A stretch of DNA of 64,000 nt from Lunularia cruciata (taxonomy: Eukaryota; Streptophyta; Marchantiopsida; Lunulariales; Lunulariaceae), in the NCBI GenBank assembly GCA_948567375.1, contig OX419760.1:31558001-31622000 (forward strand). Reading direction: 5' to 3'. Made by a program: the position numbers and the translations under genes. A model generated the notes under the pieces. The model saw only the letters and a program-made list of their open reading frames with translations, had not been told where the DNA came from and searched no databases. Shown piece by piece: positions 1 through 12,332 of this stretch (positions are counted from its first letter, which is position 1; every line of letters begins with the position of its first letter).

Positions 1-2697
1 CACAAACAAAAAAGAAGAAGGAAATTGCAATGCCAACCCATTCAGGAAAGAGGCACTAGCCTAATCCTCAAGTGTTGAGTTCTTCCAATAAAAAGAATTC
101 ACAATCTATAAGTGAGTTGGGTTTGGGAATCAAGGAGTGGAGTCATCACCACTTATGTGGAACTTCTCATGTCAAAGAACCCAAGTGAGTGGGGAAAAGG
201 AATCAGCCCTGATGGACAAGGGAGGACCTCTAGAACATGAGACTTCCTTCTTCCAAATTGATGTATCCTCCAAAGGAGAGGGAGGTGAGGCAAAGTAGGA
301 CATGGAAGTGCAATCCACCCTTGTAGGTGTGGTGGTGTGGGAAGTATTGGACCAGCCCACCATTGAGAGAGAAGACATTGTGGTGGATAAGGAGGAAAAT
401 TTTCCAATATCACTATTACAACTCAAGGAGACTCCTCTAACACCAAAAGTAAGACAATGCAAAGCTCACTTGGAGTGCCTTCCAAAGGGCACTAGTTGTT
501 GACTCCACCTTATGTACTTGTACTTGAGGATGTCTAGATGATATCCTCATGATTGCAATGGAAGAGGTTCTTGAGTGTAGAGAAGGAGAAGGGTTTAAGG
601 AGACAACTCTCCTTAAACTTGAACAAAGTGATTGCGGCTCCAACTGCTTAGCTAAAATTGGAGCAACTTTTGAAGTGTCAAGCGGTAGAAGATTATCAAG
701 GAAGAAGGAAATGCTAAGTTTGCTACCAAAACCCTATGAAGACTCCACCCTGATGGCCATGACACCTATTTGTGACCACTCCAACACCAAGAAGCGGCCC
801 AAACACCGCACTATGGAGGAATGAGAGCCAACTTGATGCCACCATCCTTGTCATGCCATTTGTAGCGTCTCACCTAGATTGCTCAAACTTTGTGGTCATC
901 CTACTAATAGCTCTATGGTGAGGGCTTAGGCCATTGCAAAAATAGTTGAGTCATATGATGTGCTAGTTGGTTGAGCAATCTTATATCCCATGGGTTTTCA
1001 TATTGGTGATTGAGAGGAGATAACCTCTTATAGACCAGATTGACAGTCAAGTGAGGGATGAGTATGTTACCTACTAGTACAATTTAATAGTAGTAGTCTT
1101 GGCTCACTACAATCAATGATCATGGTATCAATTTCAGCTTTTAGTGGTTTTGTTACTTGGCTTGGTGACTTATTAGAAAGGAACGTCTATGCAAAGGATA
1201 TTGCAGTACCAAAGGAGATCACTTGGATTTGGAGTATGAGTGGGATTTTTCCGTCCACCTTGGATGTTCCATTGTGGAGTTTTGAGGAAGCATTGCAACA
1301 ATATGCAAGTCAATTGGTGCAACAAGCTTGGAGTGGAGCCTTTGTACCACTAGGAGACCAATGTGAGGATGAGCCTCTGGAGTCTATCACATTGTCACCT
1401 TTAGATACCACACTCATTGCTTGGAAATATCTAATGGAGAGAGTATGTATATTGGAGTTGTTTGGTGGGATTAACATTGGACTAGCTGTAATATTACATG
1501 TAGATATACGAGTACAAAGGTACTTTTATATAAAGAGAGATAAGACTACTAGGCAAGTCTCTCTATATCATATGACACACTTGGCCTATTGGTAACTTGA
1601 GTTATTACCAATGTCAACAATCAAGGCTATATATATATATATATATATGCACAACAACTATCACAACATTTGTAGCACCAAGGCTAGTTTGCTCATACAT
1701 TGGAGTGATAGTGTTAGTAGTCATTTTAATAGTTACTCATGGACTACTTATTGGCAGTCTGATTTCATGTTAGGGCTACTAATCACATGGTGAGATCTAC
1801 CCTCACTTGCATTGTTTGCACCATCAGATGTGCCATTAGCGGCACTATTAGGGCTAGAGACCTAGGTCAAGTAGAGGGGTATACCTTCAAAGTGCAGCTC
1901 CAAAGAGCTCACTTTCTTGATGTTGAGCCTTTGAGTTCTTGGCTGTGGTGGACAAGCCGACAAGCATCACCTAGAATCTCTTAGCTAGAGTGGATGTGGC
2001 TTGACTGTAATCAATACTCAATTGTTAGCGGATTTTGGAGCTAAAGATTGAGTACCTATCTAATTTAAGTATGATTTGAGTTGAAGAATTGTGGCACTTT
2101 AGAGCTCATGTATGACTTATGTGTGAGTTACTCATCTATAGTTTATGATGTTGATAGCAATGTATGTTGTGTAGAAATGTATATACATATGATAGGTTGG
2201 CAATTGGAGTCTAAAGGTGTAGAATGGCCCAATGATAGATTTCATGCCAATCAAGCCCCTTAGGTGTGCCTTTGGGAAAGGGTAGTACATGCTATCAAGG
2301 TTGGTGGCTTTGGGGCAAAGTGAACCATCATCTTTAGGGTAACTTTGGTTACAAATAGTTTTGAAAGTGATTTGGGATATTTTTAAGTTTCTATAGTGGG
2401 TTCCTCTACCCTCATACCGGGAGTGGTTTCTACCCAAGAGGTTAAACAAAAAAATAAATGAACTACTACTTGTGACACTTTCCCTACACTTCTAGCCAAT
2501 TTTAAACCATATACTCATGAGATGGACTTGTTCTTACCATTTTCGTATGACTACATTAACATTGGGTTGTTGCAAAGGTTTTGGCTAATATCCACAAGGA
2601 ATATGAGGGATATAAAAAACACATTAATGAGCTAATTTGGAGTTGTAAAGGTGAAGGTGAATCTGCATAGTGGGATCAATAGTCAAATATGTCCATA
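1..2697. other. Repeat-like DNA without a recognisable gene
   Basis: I recognise no gene here. The longest open frame (1116-1595, plus strand, 159 codons) has no motif I know and lies in sequence with the low-CpG, stop-rich look of the neighbouring transposons. A second open frame at 549-824 (91 codons) ends in a basic stretch and is equally unassigned. There is a TA microsatellite at about 1629-1648. The stretch around 2390-2600 resembles 45970-46170 (both contain 'aagaggttaaac' followed by an A-rich run and related sequence), so at least this part belongs to an interspersed repeat. Most likely old transposon debris. Confidence 0.4.
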
Positions 2698-3141
2698 TGT
2701 AAAAGAATAAGACCAAGGAGAGAAATAGGAGAATTGAAGATCCCATTGGGACACTTGAATAAGGGAGACTCCGAATGCCTAGCATGAGCTTGGGCTTTGG
2801 TATGTATAGAGTATACAAGGCTCTTAAGAAGCCTTGTATACTCTATACATACCAAGTAGGCTCTCAAGCTAAGCCCTTATAGAAGTTGCCTACTTGGTGT
2901 GCAAGCTAAGCTAGTTGGAAGTTTTTTAGAAGCTTCTTTCTAGAAAGCTACCCACTTGGAGTGCAAGTTAAGCTTCCCAAGAAGTTTCCTCCTAGAAGCC
3001 GCCACTTGGCATGCATGTTACCCAATACTTGGAAGGTACCAAGTAGCTTCCTTGATACTTCTAGAATATTCTAGGCTAATTTGGCCTATTTGCTACTTCA
3101 TTAACCTTGACTAACTTGTTGGTAAACTCCATATTGCTACA
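2698..3141 (-). repeat. E1 3' LTR (left)
   Basis: 444 bp, TG...CA ends in plus-strand reading. It matches 7778-8250 from 'TGTAAAAGA' through the shared end 'ggtaaactc.atatt'. It carries a perfect 23-bp inverted repeat (2799-2853) that the right LTR lacks. A short purine-rich stretch (minus strand, 3142-3155, AATGGGAGATATG) lies just inside it and may be a worn polypurine tract. Confidence 0.85.
2799..2853. repeat. Perfect 23-bp inverted repeat inside the E1 left LTR
   Basis: Arm 1 is 2799-2821 (begins GGTATGTATAG) and arm 2 is 2831-2853 (ends CTATACATACC). They are exact reverse complements with a 9-bp loop (TCTTAAGAA). The sequence after arm 2 (AAGTAGGC...) also resembles neighbouring LTR sequence in inverted order. 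It looks like a snap-back (template-switch) inverted duplication made during reverse transcription or repair. Confidence 0.9.
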
Positions 3142-3199
3142 TATCTCCCATTGCTAACTAGTGAAGTCCTTATCACCATTAAAGCTTCAAACTCCTAGA

Positions 3200-6100
3200 C
3201 GGCCATTTGTGAATTTTGGAGATGAGAAAGAGGCTCCCAAGTGACATCATGAAGTGGATACCCTTTCTAGAGGACTTTGTACTATGTGTGTTGTTTGTGG
3301 CCTCATTGAAGGTGGTGATGGGCAAGGATACAATCAAATTCATACTCCTCATGATCATTGATAGGGGCAAGAAAAGGAGGAGGTTGGACATGAGAGGAAA
3401 AAGAAGATGGATTAGGAACAAAGGGTTTCAACTTGGGAACATGAAAGATAGGGTGGATGCATATATGACAAGGCAAGGCAGGTCAATAAGCAATAGGAGA
3501 AATATTTTGGGTGACATCAAAGGGTCCTATCTAGTTACGAGCAAGTTTATGGACTTGGGTATCAAGTGGAAGGAGTAGATTACTAGACAAGAGCATGATC
3601 TTATCACCAACTTGAAGGGTGAGATCATGACGATTGTAGTGTACATATTGTTTTTGACAATTCTAAGCAACAAGGAGATGAGATTTGGCTTGTTGAAGGG
3701 ATTGGGATATGGTGGAAATATGAGAGACATGAGATGGAGGAGGAGTAAGAAGGGAATCTACAATAAGTGGATCTAGGCTGAAATTAAGGAAGAAATGAGA
3801 GAATCCAATACTTATCTGTTTGGAATTATTGTATATAAACTCCACAACTACAAGAAATTCATCCCAATTGGTATGGTGAACATTGATGAAGGCACAAAAC
3901 CTAACCTCCAAGGTGTGATTTGCACATTCAGTTTGTCCATCAATTTAGGGATGATAAGCCATGGACAAAGTAACCTTGGTGTTGAGTATCTAGAAGAGTG
4001 CTTGCTAGAATTTTTAATGAATTGAAGATTGTGGTTAGAGATGAGTACACAAGGTATCCCATGATGCTTGAAGATAGTCAAGGTAGATATGTGCCAATGT
4101 TGGAATATCTATAATATCAAGGATTGGTGCTAAATGGATTTGCTTACTAAGCTTATCCACAAATACCATGATTTTTATGTGATCTTGCTTTGTCTTGGGC
4201 AAAGATGTGATGAGATCTAAGCTCGTGTGTTCCCAACAAGCAGATGGAATAGGTAGTGGTCGAAAGAGTCTATTTGATTTTTGGTTGTTGGCCTTATTAC
4301 ATTAGTAGCTCTCAAAAGATTGGATAAAATCTTGAACATCTTGTGCTATGTTGTGGGGCCACCACCGTTGGCATTAGAGGGTACCCAAGGTCTTGTCCAC
4401 ACCCATATGACCAGCAATTGGTAAGTCATAGGCTTCTTGGAGGTACACAAGTCAAAGATCATCCTTGGCTAGAACATAGATTTGGTTTTCCTAGAATAGA
4501 AGGCTAGACTTGAAGGAGAAGTGTTGTACTCCTTATCGCATGCTGTGAGACAACCTTGTACCATTTGAAAGAAAGGATCTTATCATAAACTCAATTTGGA
4601 CTTTGGAGTTGACTGATATCATTGTAATTGCCGATGTGATGAGAGGAAGAGACTTCAGATCATGTCATTGTGATAGGGTATTATGAATGACATGGAACCA
4701 ACCAGGTTTGTATTCAAATTTGGTGTCAAACAATTGCAGTTGTTTGTCTCATTGATGATATTGACTCTTCATGTGTTCCAAATGTAATGTTTGTAACAAA
4801 GGGCTTGGGATCAGTTTGCATGATCACTTGTTTCCTCAAGGGATAATACCTCCATACCTTGGTGGCATATACCATTGCTATTTGTTCTCAATCTCAAGTC
4901 AAGATTTTTTTCCTATTGAGATGTAACCCATCTTGAAATTCTTGTTGCAACACAACTCCAATGACAAAGTTAGAAGTATCAAAATCAACCACACAAGGCA
5001 GTTGAGGGTCATATAGTTTAAGAATGGGTCTTGAAGGCACCATATGTTTAGATTTTAGAATGTTTCTTCATGCTTGGAGGTCCATTGAAAGCTTGAGTTC
5101 TTTCCCAAGAGGTCGGTCAATGGTGCTACCACATGAGCATAGTAGTGGATAAACCATCGGTAAAAGCTTGCCAATCCATTAAATGCCTGCACTTATATGG
5201 CATCCTTTGGAGTATACCAATCAATACTAGCTTTGACTTTCTCCACTTCCATCTTGATCCCCTCTAACAAGATTTTGTGATCCAAGAAGGTAACTTCCTT
5301 TTGCCAAAAGGCACACTTTGACGTATTGTAGTAGAACTTCCATTGTTGTAGTCAGCTCATGACTTCTTGCACATGATTTATGTGTTCTACTTTTGTCTTA
5401 CTATAGATTAAGATGTCATCCAAGAACACCATCATGTACCAATCCAATACTCCATCCAACACTCGATGCATTTGATCCATGAAGACTATTGGAGCATTAG
5501 TGAGCCCAAAAGGTAGAACTCTCCACTCAAAGTGCCCATACCTTGTACAAAAGGTAATCTTTAAAACATCCTTTCTATCAATGGGAATTTTCCAATAGCC
5601 ACTTCAAGGATCCAAGTTCGAGAAGTATTATGCTCCACTCAATTGATCTAGCAAGTTATCAATTCAAGGCAAGGGATATGCATTCTTCTTTATTTGTTTG
5701 TTGAGATCACGATAATCAATACAGAAGCAAAGTTCTCCATCCTTCTTTAGAACAAAAACTACCAATGCTCCTCCAAGGAGATGTACTATGTCATATGAAA
5801 TCCTTCTCCAAAAACTCCATCAATTTTTTGCAAAGCTTGTCTAACTCCTTTGGTGAGAGCCAATAGATGGGCCTACACATTGGAATACTTCCTAGCAACA
5901 ACTCAATCTTGAAGGGTATACCATGATCGGATGGTACTCCCTTTGGCTGATCATTTGAAAACACATTTGAAAACTCTTGAATCATTTGATCAACCATTGC
6001 CTAATGAGGCTTCAAGCACTCCTTAAATTCTTTATATACAATTGGCTTAATCCACACCATGAAAAAGACTTACCTTCCCCCAAAGCTTTCTCTATGGCTG

Positions 6101-7711
6101 CTTCTTTGATAAATTTCCCATCTTGGGACTTATCTTCCTTCAAAACTTGCTTTATGACTACTTTCTTGACAAACTTCCCATCTTGGGATTGACTATACTT
6201 AGATATCTTACTCAAAGGTGCCAGACAACCTAATCAGAAATTCTTACCTTGATGTTGTACTTGAATTTTTCATTAGATCCAATCAAATTGAATCTTATGA
6301 TATTCAAGCCAAGGCAAACCTAGAATGACATCATAGTGTAGAGGTGCCACTACAAACCTTATACACTCCAAATATTCCTTCCTAATCCTAAATATAACAA
6401 GATGTGAGGCACAGAACACAAAACCCTTTCTACCATCTGTCATCATCAATATCTTTTCAATTATTGGTTTGATAGGAATATTTAGTTTGTTTGCTAATTA
6501 TATGGACATGTAATTCTCTGAACTTCTAAAATCAACTAAAATTCTATAACTTCAATTAGATATCATACCTTGCAAGTGAAGTAAACTTGCAATGGTTGAG
6601 CCTTCAATCCTATTAGAAATAATCAAGTTCCTCATATGCAGCTTGAAATCTCTTAATGGAATTCCTTGTTTCCTTGATCATTCTGCTCCACAAACTCCAT
6701 ATGGATGACCAGTTGAGGTGGACATTCAACAATGTAATGTATAGTTTGGTGATAATAAAAACAACCAAAATTTTGGCACAATTTTTCTTTATCTATAGTG
6801 CCAATTGTTCTCCATTGAATGGCATCAATCTCCATTTGTGCTAGCTCTTCCATCCGTGTGTAATGTATTGCTATGTTTTGTCAAGTTCAAGAGCAAGTTA
6901 TTGCAACCAAGGAATCAAAGTATTTTTCCAACTACATTGCTTCCTCAAAGTGTTTTGGCTCTTGCATAGTCAACTCATTACTTCAAGCCCCTCACAAATC
7001 AATCTAGAGCTTCATCTTCCAACATATTTGGAATTTACATGATGGTGTTCTAGAATTGCATGATGTAACTTCTTATCTATTTGCTTCAACTCTTCCAATC
7101 TATCCCGTGCAACTCATGTGCCATTTATAGTTTGGAATTGACCAATTTATGTATTCTTGAATTCTACCCATGTCAAGATTGGTGCAAAAATTTACCATTT
7201 AGCTTGCTGCACTCATAATCACCACCATAACTTTGCTATTCCATCCAATTGGCTAGAAGCCAAGAGAATTTGTTTTTGTTCATCTTGAAGATTGGTAGCT
7301 TCAAAATAACATTTGTAGTCAAACACTAAATTCTCCCTTGCACCTAGGAGATTCTTGCCTTCAAATACCTTGGGTTTTCAAAATCAGATTTGCTCTTCTC
7401 CTTCTCAAAGTGGTGCTCTCTATGTGCTCTTGTTATTGATGATCTTGTTCTTCCAACAATTGAGTAAGGTGCTCAATTTGTTGTTGCATAACAATGATAA
7501 CCTTGTGCATTGCAGTCATTTCTAATTTTCTACCATAATTTATCTTAATTAACATGTAGAGGAAATACATCCACCATTCTCTATAAGTTACAACCAGAAG
7601 TACCAAGGATGCCTCAAACAAGGTGATTGTATTCAAACATTTCTGCCAAAGTGTGAGGTGATGAATTGTGTGAAATGATGCTTGGTAGAACATGGACACA
7701 AAAAATCCCAA
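3200..7711 (-). pseudogene. E1 gag-pol pseudogene (chromovirus)
   Basis: Minus-strand remnants in order. 7433-7711: gag N-terminal part with a Q/L/E-rich coil. 6653-6853: worn CCHC region (CQNFGC...H...EC). About 6500-6560: protease trace (VDFRSSENY where VDSGA is usual). 5791-5997: start of RT (RPIYWLSPKELDKL). 5150-5760: RT core with the active-site box [10 protein letters not shown] (about 5402-5437) and upstream PFGLTNAPIVFMDQM. Near 5000: RNase H trace VVDFDTSNFVIGVVL. 3848-4081 and 3663-3911: integrase core (GIPCVLISNHNLQF; WDEFLVVVEFIYNNS). About 3210-3270: chromodomain trace KGYPLHDVTWEPLSHL. Each piece sits in a different frame or is separated by stops, so no full protein can be made. 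Established family knowledge: this order and the chromodomain define plant chromoviruses. Confidence 0.85.
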
Positions 7712-7765
7712 TAGTTTGGCAAAAATGGATTTGGTTATCCATAAATTCCATCTATCTCTTTTCTA

Positions 7766-7777
7766 CTTTGATACCAA
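7766..7777 (-). promoter_or_regulatory. E1 primer-binding site (tRNA-iMet type)
   Basis: On the minus strand the bases right after the 5' LTR read TTGGTATCAAAG. This matches the usual plant primer site for initiator-Met tRNA (TGGTATCAGAGC) apart from an A for G and the last base. Its position, abutting the LTR end at 7778, supports both the LTR boundary and the minus orientation. Confidence 0.75.
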
Positions 7778-8250
7778 TGTAAAAGATTGAGACCGATGAG
7801 AGAAATAAGAGAATGGGAGATCATATTGGGACACTTGAATGAAGGAGACTTAGAATGCATGAGCTTGGGTTTTTATTTATTTATAGGGAGCATACAAGGA
7901 TCTTGAGAAGCTTCTCAAAAATTTTCCATAAGCCGTTTTCTTGGAGTACAAGCCAAGTTAACTCAGAAGCTTCTCAAAAAGATTCCTTTTAGAAGCTCTC
8001 TACTTGGCATGCAAGCTAAGCTAGTTGGAAGCTTTCTAGAAAATTCCTTCTAGAAACTACTTACTTAGGGTGCAAGTCAAGCTAGCCGAGAAGCTTCCTC
8101 TTAGAAGTCACCACTAGGCATGCACGTCACCCAATACTTGGAAGGTACCAAATAGCTTTCTAGATTCTTCTAGAATATTCTAGGCTAATTTGGCCTATTT
8201 GCTACTTCATTAGCCTTGACTAACTCATTGGTAAACTCTATATTATTACA
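7778..8250 (-). repeat. E1 5' LTR (right)
   Basis: 473 bp. Begins TGTAAAAGATTGAGACC and ends ATTATTACA in plus-strand reading. It shares with the left LTR the blocks 'acacttgaat.aagggagact', 'catgcacgtcacccaatacttggaagg' (in two pieces) and 'ctagaatattctaggctaatttgg'. It contains several short TTCT...AGAA and AAGCTTCT palindromes, which are typical of this LTR. Confidence 0.85.
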
Positions 8251-9696
8251 CCACATGTATAGTGATTCAAAATCATTGGAGTCAAATAGCATCACGGTGA
8301 GAGACCATTGGAGTCAAACATCATTGTGATGGGAGACCATCAAAGTCAAGCATCATCGAGATGAAGTGTCTTGGGATTGGATCCTCATTGGAGTAGAACC
8401 ATGCCCGAATAACAACATTCATGTAAATCTTCTATAAGATATTACTAATGTAAAGTGGCATATTTTTGTAGTGCCATGTCATCATGACCATTTTCTTGAT
8501 GTCTAAGTGGAGTCAATTGACTCATAAAGAGTGTACAATAAGGTGTCTCTTGCACGTCATCTTGTAATAGCATTTAATTAGAACAATAAGGTAGGTATAT
8601 TATGGTTAATCTTATTTGATTTAGAGTTACTAATAAGATCTTGGCATCACACAATTGTGGATGCGACCCATCTTTTTGCAATAAGAGGAGTCATTCCAAA
8701 GTAATATAGGTTCCATCCTAAAATTCCAAATCACACCTTTCTATCTAATTTGTGCATGTATAGTATTTTAACTTGTGTGTATGAGAATTGGGTTTTATCT
8801 TGAGGAAGATGCATGGGACTCTCCAAGATCTTAAGTGTATCCATGTCAATGTTATGTATGTTTCATGATCATTGGATTGAGTAGTTGGTGAGGAACTCAA
8901 AGTAAGAATACAAGTGTTGGAGTGTGGGAAGGCATTCAAGCTTGAGTAGGATGTTGGACCCCTATGGGCTCTGAAGTCTAAAGGCAATGCATTGAGTAGC
9001 CATGATGGTTCTTAGTATCATGAAGTACCATGCATAACAACAAGTCAAGTGTGTCACAAACCTATACTATAGTGGTGGGAATGCTTTTTGGGAAGGATAG
9101 AATATTTGCATTAGAATTGTGGTATTCATGACAAAGTTAATTGCAAGGGAGAGACCTTTGGGACCATTGACCATCAAAATAGACTAAACCCTCTCCTTTA
9201 GGAGCACATTAGTAGTATATCTTTTGTGGAAGTGACTTAGTAGTTTGTTGTAGTGTGGCACCATGGGTTGCAATGCAGTCTTTTGGGAATAGTTCTTGCT
9301 CAAGAAGATAAAGATATAACAATAGAAAAACTATGACAAGGTGACTATCTCTTTGCATCTAACTATTCCAAACTATATCTTTGTGGGAATGACCTATTCT
9401 TACCAACTATATTATTAGTATGTCAAAATTGGGTTTTCACAAACATTATCCCTTAGCAATTCTAAGCCTAGGTCCTTATTGTCCCTAATTTCTAGTATTC
9501 TATTTAGATCACTCAATCCCCAACTCCACAACAAGAAGTGTAGTTTTTTTGCATGGACATACTCATTCCTACAATGTCATGCATACATACTCACTTTATG
9601 TGATTTTAGAATCACATTTGATAGTGCTCTATGTCTCTTTGGTTGAAATTTCATTTTTTTTCATTCATAGGCCCTCTTCAAAAATTACAAGCTACC
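8251..9696. other. Spacer between E1 and the nested stack; no gene seen
   Basis: No recognisable coding motif on either strand; all open frames are short. Apart from the 32-bp minisatellite at 8272-8367 I see no clear structure. Composition is like that of the transposons. Confidence 0.45.
8272..8367. repeat. Three-unit 32-bp minisatellite
   Basis: Units begin at 8272 (ATCATTGGAGTCAAATAG), 8304 (ACCATTGGAGTCAAACAT) and 8336 (ACCATCAAAGTCAAGCAT), each 32 bp, and each continues with a CATCR.GRTGRGAG-like tail. Units are about 80% identical by eye. Confidence 0.75.
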
Positions 9697-10446
9697 TGTA
9701 ATACTCCAAAGGATAGGAGACCTAAAGAGAAACACACCATGAGAAACACACAATTGCACACTCAAACCTGCGATGCCCCAAAAGAGCACCTTCTCTTTAT
9801 CATATAGACAAAGAGGATCTCCTCCAAGGAAGCTCCACCATAGGATTAGGCACACAGATAGGTGACATGCCAACAAGCTCCACCCTTAGATTACATACTG
9901 GATGTGTGACATGTTTGTCCTGGTTTGGTTGGTCAAACAAGCTTTTGATTGGATTGAATCTTTTAGAGAATCTTGTAGGAATCTCAAAATCACATGGGTG
10001 AGGTACCGTTGGAAAGCTCCCAGTGAGACAAACCATGGGGGAGGGAAGGCCAATCTTTTTTCCATTGTTGGAGAGGAATGTGCACATTTTCAAGGCCTAA
10101 TTCATCCGTTTAGGCCTCCAACATTGCCTTCAAAGGTTTCAAACATATTTCAATTCCTACTCTATTAGTAAAAGTACCTTTTTGGTGATACCTCTTTTTG
10201 ATCTATTTAGTCCATCATGTATAATATCCTTCAAGATGTTACCAAATCAATTCTCACCTTTAAATCATATATCTAGCTATTGGTTCTAAGGTTTTCAAGT
10301 CTATTTTGATTTCTTCTCGATTAGTAGAAGTGTTCTTATGGTGATACTTCTATCTGATCTATTTTTACCATCATGTATAACATCATTCTAGATGTTACCA
10401 AACCAAATTTCACATCTAGATCATATAGCTAGCTGTTGGTATTATA
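9697..10446 (-). repeat. Element D 3' LTR (family A, left)
   Basis: 750 bp, begins TGTAATACTCCAAAGG and ends TTGGTATTATA (other copies end GGTATTACA). Its inverted termini TGTAATAC/GTATTACA are those of family A. Other copies are at 13853-14589 (opposite orientation), 39366-39801 (partial) and 42417-43163. Confidence 0.85.
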
Positions 10447-11466
10447 AACCTCACTGCTTTTAAGATGCAACGTCCTTGTTGTGCAGTTGTTGCTCAAATG
10501 CTTGCACCAACACCGGTGCATGGGTCAAATTGGCAACAGGCTACTAGGTTGCTTCACATAGGGGGTAACTTTTCCACTATACTAGATAGTCCATCCATAG
10601 ATGGCAAGTACTATGCATGCATTTTTGGAGAATACGCTCCATTTCATATTCCTTCATGCCATCAATGAGTGTTGGACAAGGTCAAATGTCTTTTGTGGAA
10701 TGAAATTGGCCCGATCGGGAAGCATATCTACGTAGTAGGGAAACATGGAACATTGGATGGATCTTCATGTATGGTGGTAGCTCGAGGTGATAGGCCACAA
10801 CATTGACTCAAAGAAGACTAAAAAAAGGCCCAATAAAATGAGGTCTGAGCTTACGAGGTCCAACTAATGTGAGGTTGGTTATCGACAACCACACTTGATC
10901 CAACGTTAAACTCCATGTGCCTATGGTGTGCATTAGTACACTACTTCTATTGATTTTGCACAATCTATAATCTGTGCTTGGCGCTCTCCACACCTTGTTT
11001 GATTCTAAAAACAAATGTATTGACTACATCAACTTTGGTAGCCATTGGACTGATCTTCAAGCTAGAAGGTGTGAAGGGATGCTCACCATACATGAGGAAA
11101 AATAGAGTGACATGGGTGGATGCATTCACCAAATTGTTATAAGAAAATTCCACCAATAAGAGTAGGATATCCCACCTCTCTTGCTCCTCTAAGGTGAAGT
11201 CGCGTAATATCTTCAATAGTGTGATTAGCATGCTATGTTTCTCCATCTATTTGTGGGTGGTAAGTTGTGGACATGGCCAATTTGGTTTTGAAGAAACCAA
11301 AGAGTGTTCACCAAAACAAATTGGTGATTTGAGTGCCTCTATCCGTGATGAGTACTTTAGACAAGCTATGGTGAGAGAAGATTGCATCTAAGTATAATTG
11401 AGCTAATTGTAGAGTGATCACATCCTTGGTGGTAGGATGTACATGAATCATCTTGTTGAGCCGGTC
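10447..11466 (-). pseudogene. Element D integrase C-terminus and chromodomain
   Basis: Minus-strand remnants. 10965-11246 and flanks: end of the integrase catalytic domain (WDILLLLVEFSYNN...T.LFFLMYGEHP), preceded at about 11250-11400 by the DRGTQIT and TTYHPQIDGET region. 10808-11014: post-integrase region with DQVWLSITNLTLVGPRKL and FIGPF. About 10520-10680: chromodomain with EYEMERIL and YLV.WKSYPLCEAT, ending PVANLTHAP. Stops interrupt the frame. The chromodomain identifies the outer element as a chromovirus. The frame continues upstream beyond the solo LTR inserted at 11467. Confidence 0.8.
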
Positions 11467-12160
11467 TGTAATACCCATTTGTGCATGTGTGTGGTATTGT
11501 GATATTTAGCTTGGTATTACAAGTACTTGAAAGATATTGTTGTTATAGAGATGTAAGATGGTTCTACATTAGTCATGATTAGCTAAAATTAGTCATGGCT
11601 AAGATAGGGGGGACCTTACTTTAGAGGAAGTGGAAAAGATGGGCACCAATATTTTGTATTCTAGTGTGTTGACTTGGTATTATTCCTATGTGTTTGGCTT
11701 TGAGGAAAGAGTTAAGAACTCTTGGGCCTGCAAGTCTTTTTGTTTTGGATTCTTCTATAGTCCAAGGATAGCCCATGTGAAGGAATCCTTGACTTAGTGG
11801 TTAGGTCAAGATAAGATCACATGCTTAGTGGAATATGCCCATGTGGATGGATATTCCTTTATACTTTTTGACTTTACTTGACTTTTAGCCTAGTAACTTG
11901 AGTTACTCTAGTAATTAATAACTTTTGTGTGTAATTATTTCACAAGTATATAAATAAGGGGTGAGGAAGTACTCATCATCCTTTCATTTGCAACTCTTTC
12001 TCTCTCTCATTGAGTTCTCTAGTGAGGAATATCTTGAGTCTTGGAGTGTTAGCCTTGGAGGAGTATGATGGAGTTGAGGTTCTGTGCCTTTTTAGTCCAT
12101 GGTGCGCTACCATAATAGCCATCAGAGGTTCATCTTGAGTGAGAGATAGGCCGGCTCACA
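11467..12160 (+). mobile_element. Solo family-B LTR (inverted relative to element B)
   Basis: 694 bp, begins TGTAATACCCATTTGTGC and ends GGCCGGCTCACA. It is the reverse complement of the LTRs of element B (12333-12976 and 22087-22777). It interrupts the integrase of element D between IVICVE and DRLNKMIHVHP. The flanks (CGGTC left, GTTCC right) are only weakly alike. If the target was GGACC, as the interrupted frame suggests, both sides have since mutated. With 12333-12976 it forms a ~690-bp inverted pair separated by only 172 bp. Confidence 0.8.
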
Positions 12161-12332
12161 GTTCCACACATATCACAATGGAGTCAAACCTTGAGGTGGT
12201 CTTGGGTAATTCACAAATGAGATCCATACTCACCTATTCCCAATGTTGGGTAGGAGTGGGGAGAGGTTGAAGGAGCCTTGCAAGAGCTTGATTAGAAGCT
12301 CTGTTCTGTTGACAAAGTAGGCAGTTATGCAC
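12161..12332 (-). pseudogene. Element D integrase fragment between two insertions
   Basis: Minus-strand reading gives HNCLLCQQNRASNQAL, then LLQPLPTPTQHWE, one stop, VSMDLICELPKTTS and RFDSIVI. This is the second half of the HHCC zinc finger (C-x2-C) followed by the start of the integrase core, where the first catalytic Asp sits in the MDL segment. The first half of the HHCC motif is 10.4 kb away at 22778-22860, which proves the element-B insertion. Confidence 0.85.

Larger units (their letters stand above)
2698..8250 (-). mobile_element. Ty3 chromovirus-type LTR retrotransposon E1, decayed but full length
   Basis: A 5.55-kb element read on the minus strand. Both LTRs begin TGTAAAAGA and end TACA (plus-strand reading), and they align along their length. 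The flanks are CCATA (2693-2697) and CCACA (8251-8255), a 5-bp target duplication with one mismatch. Internal order on the minus strand is gag, protease, RT, RNase H, integrase, chromodomain, which is the Ty3 order, and the chromodomain places it with chromoviruses. A primer-binding site lies directly inside the right (5') LTR. The coding region is full of stops and frame changes, so it is not autonomous. The LTRs differ by many substitutions and a hairpin insertion, so the insertion is old. Confidence 0.88.

Noticed and set aside
1116-1595. 159-codon plus-strand ORF as a gene
   Set aside because: No recognisable domain, repeat-like surroundings and transposon-like codon composition; left as unassigned within a repeat region.
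8272-8367. CRISPR-like array
   Set aside because: Only three contiguous 32-bp units without unique spacers, in a plant-type nuclear context; an ordinary minisatellite.
9697-10446. Family-A LTR at 9697 as a solo LTR
   Set aside because: The right flank (AACCT) does not match CTACC on the left, whereas CTACC recurs at 39802 after the other same-orientation family-A LTR; it is better read as the left LTR of element D.
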